From positions 1-20,917 of the IMG/VR virus record IMGVR_UViG_3300042861_001045: a DNA stretch of 20,917 bases; one strand, 5' to 3'. The DNA is from a virus. Position 1 is the first letter of the stretch; every line of letters starts with the position of its first letter. The position numbers and the translations under genes were made by a program. Of this stretch, positions 13,256-19,762 are shown one piece after another. The notes beneath the pieces were generated by a model, which was not told the DNA's origin, did not search any database, and worked only from the letters and a program-made list of their open reading frames with translations.

Positions 13256-13696
13256 ATGACTAAAGAAGAAAAGATGACCCAGATAATCGAAGTGCTTGAA
13301 GAAAAGTCCCTCCGCGAATTGGCTTCGTTGATTGTCCGCTACAGCAACGACTATGATGAGGCGAAACGGGTGGCGTCAGCCATCAATGAGGAACTCGACA
13401 CCATCAAGAAATACACCGCCGAGCGCATGGATCGAGAAGGAGTCCAAAACGCTACGTTTCCCGATATCGGACGACTTGGGATCGCGCCAATTGTACGTGC
13501 GTCTGTTAAAGCCGACCAGAAGCAAAGTGCGTACGGGTGGCTACAAGATCACGGCCACGGTGATTTGATCACTACCACTGTTAATGCCAGTTCCCTTGCC
13601 GCTTTAATCCGACGCGAGATCAAAGCTGGTAACGAAGTTCCCGAAGATATTTTTAACGTCATGCAGTATGACGTCGCCACCGTAACTAAGAGCTAG
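13256..13696 (+). CDS. Conserved phage protein of the replication region, 146 residues
   Basis: The ATG at 13256 follows AAGGTGAAC; the longer frame from 13109 begins upstream of the promoter. Residues about 1-65 are a long charged helix (IEVLEEKSLRELASLIVRY, EAKRVASAINEELDTIKKYT), then a beta-type segment (FPDIGRLGIAPIVRASVKAD) and YGWLQDHGHGDLITTTVNAS, SLAALIRREIKAGNEVPEDI. The second half (Trp-Leu-x2-His-Gly-x-Gly-Asp-Leu-Ile, then VNAxxLxALI) is a pattern I have seen in phage early proteins of unknown function near recombination genes. No enzymatic motif is seen. Confidence 0.75.
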   Translation: MTKEEKMTQIIEVLEEKSLRELASLIVRYSNDYDEAKRVASAINEELDTIKKYTAERMDREGVQNATFPDIGRLGIAPIVRASVKADQKQSAYGWLQDHGHGDLITTTVNASSLAALIRREIKAGNEVPEDIFNVMQYDVATVTKS

Positions 13697-13698
13697 TC

Positions 13699-13968
13699 AT
13701 GAAAAAATGTCGTCAGTGCGGCGAAATGAAGCCAGATTCCGAGTTCCACAAGCACCCAACCGCCACAGATTTGTTGCGCAAGGACTGCAAAGTGTGCAGG
13801 AATGCTAACATACGGGACAAGTACCGCACTGACACATTTCAGAATCACCTCAAAGAGTACCGGTCCAGCACCGAGTACAAGAGGCACAAAGCGGCTTACA
13901 TGAGAGAGTACAACAGGAGGAAACGCGATGAGATAAACAAGACTAATGCATCCAACGACGAAGATTAA
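13699..13968 (+). CDS. Small zinc-knuckle protein, 89 residues
   Basis: It starts two bases after the previous stop, with no clear ribosome site, so it is probably coupled. The N-terminus has Cys4/Cys7 (CRQC) and Cys30/Cys33 (CKVC) with GEMKP and an FHKH segment between, the same module as at 9954-10436. The remainder is a basic, Tyr-rich helix (NIRDKYRTDTFQNHLKEYR, KRHKAAYMREYNRRKRDE). This layout matches the N-terminal half of many phage HNH endonucleases but the HNH core is absent, so it is either a stand-alone DNA-binding protein or a truncated nuclease. Confidence 0.7.
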   Translation: MKKCRQCGEMKPDSEFHKHPTATDLLRKDCKVCRNANIRDKYRTDTFQNHLKEYRSSTEYKRHKAAYMREYNRRKRDEINKTNASNDED

Positions 13969-13989
13969 TTTAACACATAGGTATATCAA

Positions 13990-14709
13990 ATGTCTAATAA
14001 AGAACTCGTAACTACACCATCCTACATCAATGCCGACTCCAATCGCGGTAACGATGCGGTGTCAATGACCGATATCGAAATCCCCCGCCTTGAAATTATA
14101 CAGTCCCTCAGCCCCTGCCGGGAAAAAGGTAATGTAGATTATATCGAAGGTGCCGAAGAAGGACTGCACTACAACACAGTGACCCGCGAACTGTACGGCG
14201 ATTCAGTGATCGTCTGCCCGGTTCACTACCTGCCACAGTTCCTTATCTGGAAGGACCGTAAGCTCGGTGGTGGATTCCGTGGCGCATTCAACACGGCACA
14301 AGAAGCTAACCGTCGCAGAGCGCAATTGGCTGCTGAAGATGGTCTAGCCGAATCTTCATTCACCATCGCTGAGACGCATACCAACTACGCACTACTTGTT
14401 GGAGCAGACGGTAGCGCAAGCGAAATCGTGCTGAGCTTTAGTCGTTCTAAGTTGAAGGTGTCACGCAAGTGGAATTCCATCATCCGCATGAATGGCGGCG
14501 ACAGATTCAGTCGCGTGTACCAGCTGAAATCGGTCGTCGAGAAGAACGCTCAAAATCAGAGCTACTACAACTGGTCTATCGCAACTGCGGGATACCCTGC
14601 CGAGGAAGTATACCGTCATGCCGAGAGCCTGTACAACGTAATCGGAGAAGGACGTGCTACCGTCGATTATTCTGATGTGATGGGTTCAGAAGCATCTGAC
14701 GAAATTTAG
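13990..14709 (+). CDS. Putative phage DNA-binding protein of the replication module
   Basis: 239 residues; the ATG at 13990 has no strong ribosome site upstream. It begins MSNKELVTTPSYINADSN and has DIEIPRLEIIQSLSPCRE (28-45), a segment typical of a group of phage proteins found with polymerases and recombinases and suspected to bind single-stranded DNA. Then come LHYNTVTRELYGDSVIVCPV (59-78), VHYLPQFLIWKDRKLGGGF, and a C-terminal half with LSFSRSKLKVSRKWNSIIR. The end is acidic (DYSDVMGSEASDEI), as in single-strand binding proteins, but lacks the final PF of an SSB tip. Tandem terminators follow, marking high or isolated expression. The assignment is tentative. Confidence 0.65.
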   Translation: MSNKELVTTPSYINADSNRGNDAVSMTDIEIPRLEIIQSLSPCREKGNVDYIEGAEEGLHYNTVTRELYGDSVIVCPVHYLPQFLIWKDRKLGGGFRGAFNTAQEANRRRAQLAAEDGLAESSFTIAETHTNYALLVGADGSASEIVLSFSRSKLKVSRKWNSIIRMNGGDRFSRVYQLKSVVEKNAQNQSYYNWSIATAGYPAEEVYRHAESLYNVIGEGRATVDYSDVMGSEASDEI

Positions 14710-14721
14710 TTCACCAGTGCG

Positions 14722-14739
14722 GGGCGTATAGCCCTTTTT
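14722..14739 (+). terminator. Short intrinsic terminator
   Basis: GGGC-gtata-GCCC (14722-14734) followed by five Ts, 12 bases after the stop of the 13990 gene. The stem is only 4 base pairs (5 with a G-U type extension), so it is weak alone. Confidence 0.5.
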
Positions 14740-14741
14740 AT

Positions 14742-14773
14742 AGCCGGGAGCGAATTACTCCCGGCTCTTTTTG
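14742..14773 (+). terminator. Strong intrinsic terminator
   Basis: A perfect 9-base stem AGCCGGGAG (14742-14750) and CTCCCGGCT (14758-14766) with a 7-base loop, followed by CTTTTT. It ends the 13990 transcript. The ribosome site GAGG of the next gene begins directly after the T-run, so read-through may set polymerase cassette expression. Confidence 0.85.
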
Positions 14774-14782
14774 AGGTGTTTA

Positions 14783-15070
14783 ATGTCTAATTTAACGTGG
14801 CGGACTAGTCAGAAAGGTAATCCCTACATCAAAGACGGGAATTTTCTGATATCAGTATTCGAGAGACAACGCGATCCGGGGTTTTGTTGGTGCATTAGCA
14901 GCGACGAGGATGCAATTAAGATATTCAGCAAGGGCGCTTTTGGTAAACGCACCGAGGCGATGACCGACGCCATACGTAATTATGCGCATCTGGTCCAAGA
15001 GGCCGACCCGATTGAGGATTCACCACGTCAGGACGACGACCCCCATTATGATGATGACGTGCCATTTTAA
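14783..15070 (+). CDS. Small protein with an SSB-like C-terminal tip
   Basis: 95 residues; the ATG at 14783 follows GAGGTGTTTA. The body (NLTWRTSQKGNPYIKDGNFL, ISVFERQRDPGFCWCISSDE, then a helix AMTDAIRNYAHLVQEA) looks like a small alpha/beta domain. The tail DSPRQDDDPHYDDDVPF is acidic and ends DDDVPF, nearly the DDDIPF tip by which bacterial SSB recruits RecQ, PriA, exonuclease I and polymerase partners. It therefore may be a single-strand DNA binding or SSB-mimicking accessory protein, although no OB-fold is evident to me. The stop overlaps the polymerase start by one base, implying they are made together. Confidence 0.72.
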   Translation: MSNLTWRTSQKGNPYIKDGNFLISVFERQRDPGFCWCISSDEDAIKIFSKGAFGKRTEAMTDAIRNYAHLVQEADPIEDSPRQDDDPHYDDDVPF

Positions 15071-16833
15071 TGTACCCCATACTGCGCGACGAGATTGTAG
15101 CGATCGATCTTGAAACCACCGGTTTGAGGTGGTGGGGATTGGATCAGTATTTCGGTATAGCTATAGCAACATCTAAAGGGGAATGGTACTACGATATTAG
15201 ACGGGATCCCTCAATAATCCCGTGGCTTCGCGACAATATTCCGAAGTGTCGTTTGATGTGTAATCACAACCTCAAATTCGACGCTCACTTTATGTCGGAA
15301 TTGCTGACGGCACCGAAAATCCATTGTACGATGATAGCTGAGGCTCTTATTGACGAGCACCGGCAATCGTATTCACTCGATAACGTTTCTAAGTTCCGGA
15401 GGCTTGGAGCTAAGGTCGGGATCGAGTGGGCCAAGAATGATATGGCTAATGCCCCGTATGATATGATGGCCAAGTACGCATCTGTGGACGCTAGGCTTGC
15501 CAGAGACTTGTGCATCAAGCAATTGTCGGATATCCGCGATCAGGAACTATCACAGGTATTCGATATGGAAATGGACCTGTTCAGAGTATTGGTTGATATC
15601 GAGGGCCGTGGAGTACCGGTAGACGTTAGAGCAGCCGAGGAATCAATACCAAAGCTGACGTCGATGATCGACTCGACACAATTGGAGATTAATACACTGG
15701 CGGGGTCACCGCTGAATGTTAATTCGGGGCCACAGGTGAAAGCTCTGTTTGCACCGGAGAAGATCAGCGAGACACGATGGCGCTTGGTGGATGGTACCAT
15801 AGCGCCCAGTACCAAAGGAGGTAGCGTAAGCTTGACTCAAGACGTGCTCCGCACAATGACCCATCCAGTGGCGTCTTTGATTATGCGGTTGCGCAAATTA
15901 ATCAAAGCCCGTGACACGTTTGTGATGGGCCATGTGTTAGGACATGAACACAATGGAATCGTACATACTAGTTTCAATCAAACGCGGACTGAATTTGACT
16001 CCGGAACAGCGACGGGCCGTCTATCGAGCACTAGCCCAGCACTTCAACAGATTAGCAAGCGAGATCCCGAATTTGCCGGAATCATCAGATCCTTGTTTAT
16101 CCCATTTGGAGGTCAGTCATGGCTCTGCTGTGACCACAGTCAGATCGATTTTAGAGTTGCAGCACACTTACAAAACGATCCACGGGTGATCAAAAGCTAC
16201 TGGGATGACCCGAGTCTGGACTACCACGATTTCACGGCCAAGATGATGAACATCCCGAGGAATCCGGAGTACGCCGGTGCACCGAATGCCAAGCAGATTA
16301 ACCTGGGGCTACAATTTGGTGCTGGACCCGGCAAGATTGCTAAAACGATGGGAATGCCATACACCACGCAAGTGAAGGACGGCATGGAGCGCTATATAGG
16401 TGGCCCCGATATCATGAAGCTGTTTGAGCGGTATCACTCTACACTGCCGATGACAAAGCAGTTTTCATCCAGAGCACAGACAATTGCATCAACACGAGGG
16501 TACGTGAAGACGCTAATGGGTCGTCGGTTGCGGTACCCGAAAATGATGGGCGCACACAAGGCAGCGGGTCATCTTTACCAAGCCAATGCTGCCGAGTGCC
16601 ACAAGACTGCGTTAATACGGATACACAACTTGCTCAAGAATACCAAGAGCAGTTTGATGGTATCAGTGCATGACGAAATAGGTGTTAGCTTAGACCCAAC
16701 GGAGGTGAATTTAATAGCTGAAATCAAAAGAATATACTGTGACTTTCAAAGCGACGAGGCACCATTCAAGTTACGCGTTCCCATTGAATGTAGTGCTGAT
16801 GTTGGACCCAACTGGTATATAGCGAGTAAGTAA
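15070..16833 (+). CDS. dpoZ: Family A DNA polymerase with 3'-5' exonuclease (DpoZ-type)
   Basis: 587 residues. Exonuclease: AIDLETTGL (Asp13, Glu15), CNHNLKFD (64-71, Asp71) and YASVDARLARD (Tyr136, Asp140). Polymerase: TATGRLSSTSPALQQI (313-328), motif A CCDHSQIDFR (Asp355, with Asp360 in place of the usual steric-gate Glu), O-helix PNAKQINLGLQFGAG (405-419, Lys408) and motif C VSVHDEIGV (His534, Asp535, Glu536). Against Klenow, Arg754 aligns with Ala404, Phe762 with Leu412 and Tyr766 with Phe416. It lacks a 5' nuclease domain. Immediately followed by purZ, it matches the DpoZ type described in aminoadenine siphoviruses such as phiVC8. The preference for Z is inferred, not shown. Confidence 0.9.
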   Translation: MYPILRDEIVAIDLETTGLRWWGLDQYFGIAIATSKGEWYYDIRRDPSIIPWLRDNIPKCRLMCNHNLKFDAHFMSELLTAPKIHCTMIAEALIDEHRQSYSLDNVSKFRRLGAKVGIEWAKNDMANAPYDMMAKYASVDARLARDLCIKQLSDIRDQELSQVFDMEMDLFRVLVDIEGRGVPVDVRAAEESIPKLTSMIDSTQLEINTLAGSPLNVNSGPQVKALFAPEKISETRWRLVDGTIAPSTKGGSVSLTQDVLRTMTHPVASLIMRLRKLIKARDTFVMGHVLGHEHNGIVHTSFNQTRTEFDSGTATGRLSSTSPALQQISKRDPEFAGIIRSLFIPFGGQSWLCCDHSQIDFRVAAHLQNDPRVIKSYWDDPSLDYHDFTAKMMNIPRNPEYAGAPNAKQINLGLQFGAGPGKIAKTMGMPYTTQVKDGMERYIGGPDIMKLFERYHSTLPMTKQFSSRAQTIASTRGYVKTLMGRRLRYPKMMGAHKAAGHLYQANAAECHKTALIRIHNLLKNTKSSLMVSVHDEIGVSLDPTEVNLIAEIKRIYCDFQSDEAPFKLRVPIECSADVGPNWYIASK

Positions 16834-16834
16834 A

Positions 16835-17860
16835 ATGAATACGATGATAGTCGATCTCCAATTCGGCAGCACTGGAAAAGGACTCATAGCCGGTTACATG
16901 GCGATGAAAAATCAACCAGACACAGTAGTGACAGCAAATGGCCCCAATTCGGGCCATATTTTTATTGATGGGAACGGCAACAAGGTGAAGATGCGCCAGC
17001 TTCCTGTAGGAGTGGTATCACCGAATCTTAAACGCATTATGCTTGGTCCGGGCGCTATTATCGACCCGGTAGTATTACGGGAAGAAATAGACACGTACAT
17101 CGAGTACATCGGTCAAGCTGATATAATCATCCATAAGAATGCTGCTGTAGTTTTGGATTATGACAGGGAGGCCGAGAGAGACCTCGGAAGGATCGGGAGC
17201 ACCCAGACGGGTACCGGCAGCGCCATGCTCCGGAAGATGGCCCGGAAGCCCTCGGAGGGGCCTTCGACGGCATCCGTCGCGGGGGACTTCGACTGGGGAT
17301 CCGATATAATGGTAGTCAATACCCGCGAGTGGTTGATGCATTTCGGTATGGCGGATAGGTGGCAGATAGAAGGATGCCAGGGATATTCTTTGAGTATCCA
17401 CCACGGATTTTGGCCATATACTACATCAAGAGACTGTACGCCAGCACAATTAATATCAGACTGTGGGTTACCGGTAAGTGTTTTGATGAACACGAATATA
17501 ATAGGATGCGCGAGGACCTACCCGATACGTGTAAACAATAAGACTGGATCGAGCGGTCCGTGTTACGATGATCAAAAAGAGATCAGTTGGGCCGACATAG
17601 GCGTAGAGCCTGAGTTGACCACAACTACCCACTTGCCGCGTCGGATTTTTACGTTTTCACACGACCAAATCTATGAGGCGTTGAGCATAGTTTGTCCCGA
17701 TGTGATGTTCTTGAATTTCGCGAATTACATGTCTGATTCCGACTTTAATAACTTAGTGGACGCAATTCGATACCGTACTGGCTTCGAAGGTGAAATAATC
17801 AGTGGGCATGGTCCTACTATCAATGATGTGAAACATTACGGAGGTTACTATGGCATATGA
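16835..17860 (+). CDS. purZ: PurZ, 2-aminodeoxyadenylosuccinate synthetase
   Basis: 341 residues, homologous to adenylosuccinate synthetase (PurA) but shorter than the roughly 430 of bacterial PurA. The P-loop reads QFGSTGKG (9-16): the catalytic Asp of the PurA signature GDEGKGK is Ser12, the hallmark of PurZ, which acts on dGMP rather than IMP. PNSGHIF keeps catalytic His41. Other landmarks are GPGAIIDP, GSTQTGTGSA, EGCQGYSLSIHHGFWPYTTS and THLPRRIFTFS. PurZ condenses dGMP with aspartate, giving the precursor of 2-aminoadenine deoxynucleotide that host PurB then cleaves. It starts one base after the polymerase stop with no clear ribosome site, so is coupled, and overlaps the MazZ gene by 11 bases. 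Confidence 0.93.
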   Translation: MNTMIVDLQFGSTGKGLIAGYMAMKNQPDTVVTANGPNSGHIFIDGNGNKVKMRQLPVGVVSPNLKRIMLGPGAIIDPVVLREEIDTYIEYIGQADIIIHKNAAVVLDYDREAERDLGRIGSTQTGTGSAMLRKMARKPSEGPSTASVAGDFDWGSDIMVVNTREWLMHFGMADRWQIEGCQGYSLSIHHGFWPYTTSRDCTPAQLISDCGLPVSVLMNTNIIGCARTYPIRVNNKTGSSGPCYDDQKEISWADIGVEPELTTTTHLPRRIFTFSHDQIYEALSIVCPDVMFLNFANYMSDSDFNNLVDAIRYRTGFEGEIISGHGPTINDVKHYGGYYGI

Positions 17861-18185
17861 AAAAATGTCGATTGACGAACTGGCCGACGAGGTATACCGT
17901 TGGGCCGACAAGCAATTTCCGGATCGCAACCCGGATCAAGCATGGCACAAGCTGAATGAAGAACTGGCAGAGTTATTCAAGGAGCCAAAAAATCCCAAAG
18001 AATACGCTGACGTTTTTATCGTTTTGCTTGACTTAGCCGCTCTTAATGGCATTAGCTTGGAAACCGAGATTCTGACCAAGCTCGAAATTAACAAAATGAG
18101 CAATTGGGTTAGGGATGGTGATGTAATGAGAAGGGTAAAATCTCCAGTTACCGAAATCAAAAAATACCACTACCCAGAAGATTGA
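17850..18185 (+). CDS. mazZ: MazG-like nucleotide pyrophosphohydrolase (MazZ type)
   Basis: 111 residues, all-alpha MazG fold. The metal site ExxE...ExxD is visible: EELAE (Glu38, Glu41) and EYAD (Glu51, Asp54), followed by VFIVLLDLAALNGI. MazZ enzymes of Z-DNA phages cut dGTP, and in some cases dATP, to monophosphates, supplying dGMP to PurZ. The ATG at 17850 follows GGAGG inside the end of purZ, in a different frame. Identity as MazZ rather than a housekeeping MazG rests on the position between purZ and datZ. The TGA stop lies in the upstream element of the next promoter. Confidence 0.88.
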   Translation: MAYEKMSIDELADEVYRWADKQFPDRNPDQAWHKLNEELAELFKEPKNPKEYADVFIVLLDLAALNGISLETEILTKLEINKMSNWVRDGDVMRRVKSPVTEIKKYHYPED

Positions 18186-18227
18186 GTATAGACGGGGACC
18201 ACTCGATGTGGTATACTAGTGGTCCCC
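18182..18227 (+). promoter_or_regulatory. Extended -10 promoter inside a perfect inverted repeat
   Basis: TTGAGT (18182-18187), 24 bases, then TGTGGTATACT with -10 at 18212-18217. Perfect 10-base arms GGGGACCACT (18194-18203) and AGTGGTCCCC (18218-18227) flank it. It lies inside the Z cassette and gives datZ and downstream genes a second source of transcription. Confidence 0.7.
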
Positions 18228-18247
18228 ACCACATACAGGTAAATGAC

Positions 18248-18418
18248 ATGTTTGGTTTAATAGGCTCGTTGGTAGGATTAATTTTCAATATCGCGTTGTT
18301 TGCATTGAATCTGGTATGGACCTTTTTATGCGTTGTCATATGGATAATGTGGGGTGTCATATTTGGGTTCAGCGTTGGAGCACGACCCATTAATGTCGGA
18401 CCCTTTAGGGCAGAGTAA
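18248..18418 (+). CDS. Small membrane protein, 56 residues
   Basis: The ATG at 18248 is the first in-frame start after the promoter and follows AGGTAAATGAC. The sequence MFGLIGSLVGLIFNIALFAL, then NLVWTFLCVVIWIMWGVIFG, is hydrophobic over about residues 2-43: one long or two short membrane helices. A short polar tail follows (ARPINVGPFRAE). No signal cleavage site or known family is seen. It is the only membrane gene in the nucleotide cassette. Its stop overlaps the next start (TAATG). Confidence 0.68.
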   Translation: MFGLIGSLVGLIFNIALFALNLVWTFLCVVIWIMWGVIFGFSVGARPINVGPFRAE

Positions 18419-18807
18419 TGAATAAGACACAATTCTTACGTTTCATAGGAGACGTGGCAGAAAAGTTAAGGGGGTTATCAAACTCCAAAGGCGTCGAATA
18501 CGCCGGTAGTGATAACCAGTTTGCGAATTTCGAGAGGCTTGCCGATAGGCTTGGCCTAGATCGTGAACGCGTTTTGATGGTGTATCTCAGCAAGCACATG
18601 GATGCCATTGATAGTTGGGTTAAAACCCGCAAGGAATTCAGTGAACCGATTGAGGGTAGGATTGAAGATGCTATCCTTTACCTTACGTTATTGCTTGCCA
18701 TGACGAAAGAATCAAAACAAGGACCCCAAGGGGCCAAATTACCAGAAATAGCAAAAGGTTTAAATGGACCTGCAGGTCCTACTAACCTTGGGAGATTCGG
18801 AGAATGA
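18418..18807 (+). CDS. Small all-alpha protein, possibly DUF1599/MazG-like
   Basis: 129 residues. A helical domain spans residues 1-95: EYAGSDNQFANFERLADRLG (27-46), VLMVYLSKHMDAIDSWV (52-68) and EPIEGRIEDAILYLTLL (76-92). The spacing of Glu76, Glu79, Glu83 and Asp84 recalls the acidic E-x-D-DxxxY segment of DUF1599 (nucleotide modification associated) and all-alpha pyrophosphohydrolases. A Gly/Pro tail follows (GPQGAKLPEIAKGLNGPAGP). It lies between mazZ and datZ, overlapping both neighbours' reading frames by one to four bases. The family label is a guess from pattern; a role in nucleotide pools is inferred from position. Confidence 0.68.
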   Translation: MNKTQFLRFIGDVAEKLRGLSNSKGVEYAGSDNQFANFERLADRLGLDRERVLMVYLSKHMDAIDSWVKTRKEFSEPIEGRIEDAILYLTLLLAMTKESKQGPQGAKLPEIAKGLNGPAGPTNLGRFGE

Positions 18808-19331
18808 AAATAAACGACTTAATGAGGACGTCATACGTCAAACGATGGCACATTGTCGACGTATCGCGGGAACAATCAGTGGCCGAACATTCAGCACTGG
18901 TAGCGTATATCGCAATCGACCTTATACGTAACACACCGGCAGTAGATGATTCGGTGTCATTGGAGGCTATGTGGTGGGCGTTATACCATGATGCGGGTGA
19001 GGTAATACTGGGGGATCCCCCCGGTAATCTTAAGCTGACACCGGGGTTTGCAGACGTCTACAAGAAAATGGCCGAACACTACACCCCAAGTATGTGTAAT
19101 ATGGACGTTTCTGAGGTTGCAGTTCAAGCTGTGAAGATAGCTGATCTGGTTGAATCAATACGGTACATGAGACGATATGGTGTAGGCAGCGAAGTCATAA
19201 TCATCGAGTCAAATTTATATGAGCGTCTTGAGGCATATGCTAACAAAACCCCATATGTTGAGACATGGGGCGGCGTGTATGAAGATGTAATGTACGGAAG
19301 ACCGACAATTGCGAATGTAGAAATCCCGTAA
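18804..19331 (+). CDS. datZ: HD-domain dATP triphosphohydrolase (DatZ type)
   Basis: 175 residues, HD superfamily close to YfbR-type nucleotidases. Metal ligands: His29 (QSVAEHS), His62-Asp63 (ALYHDAGEVI) and Asp114 (KIADLVESI). Arg14-Trp15 (VKRWHIV) is also typical of this group. DatZ of cyanophage S-2L strips the triphosphate from dATP, clearing the competing nucleotide so that 2-aminoadenine is used instead; the length here equals that enzyme's as I recall it. The LGDPPGNLK segment after the HD pair matches the YfbR group too, so a general deoxynucleotidase is the alternative, but the purZ/mazZ context favours DatZ. It starts four bases inside the previous gene. Confidence 0.9.
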   Translation: MKINDLMRTSYVKRWHIVDVSREQSVAEHSALVAYIAIDLIRNTPAVDDSVSLEAMWWALYHDAGEVILGDPPGNLKLTPGFADVYKKMAEHYTPSMCNMDVSEVAVQAVKIADLVESIRYMRRYGVGSEVIIIESNLYERLEAYANKTPYVETWGGVYEDVMYGRPTIANVEIP

Positions 19332-19762
19332 TGAAGATAAGAAATGAAAAGGACCTTTGGGCTGACCTTAAAAAGGCCATGCTGGGGCGATGGACCGCCC
19401 AACGCCACTCTGATATAGATTTTGGCCCCGGTGTTCCAGATGTGTCCTTTGTGATGCCAGAATCAAATGGGGTAACAGCGTGGTGCGAATTAAAGGTATG
19501 GTTCCCCAAAGATAAATATTATAAAATAGAGCACTATACCCAATACCAAAAAGATTGGATGATGGAACAATACAGGCTGGGAGTACCGGTATCACTATTA
19601 CTGGACGTCCAGACTGAGTATTACTTGTTCAAGGGATCGGATATTCTGGCTCCCGGATTAGTTGACATATCAGAGTATATAAATTACTGTTGTTGGCGCG
19701 GGACCAAGTTATCCGGAATTTATGACGCCTTCTGTGAATTGGTGAACAAAGATGGCAGATAA
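19331..19762 (+). CDS. VRR-NUC-like PD-(D/E)XK nuclease
   Basis: 143 residues. The active-site pattern of VRR-NUC nucleases is visible: RHSDIDFGPGVPDVSF (Asp37), WCELKVW (Glu53, Lys55) and TQYQKDWM (Gln73). These enzymes cut branched or flap DNA, often beside phage helicases and primases. The C-terminal part (LGVPVSLLLDVQTEYYLFKG) completes the fold. The start overlaps the datZ stop (TAATG), and it overlaps the primase gene by 11 bases, so it belongs to the same operon. A nuclease in the Z cassette might act in replication or on host DNA, which lacks the modification; the latter is speculation. Confidence 0.82.
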   Translation: MKIRNEKDLWADLKKAMLGRWTAQRHSDIDFGPGVPDVSFVMPESNGVTAWCELKVWFPKDKYYKIEHYTQYQKDWMMEQYRLGVPVSLLLDVQTEYYLFKGSDILAPGLVDISEYINYCCWRGTKLSGIYDAFCELVNKDGR

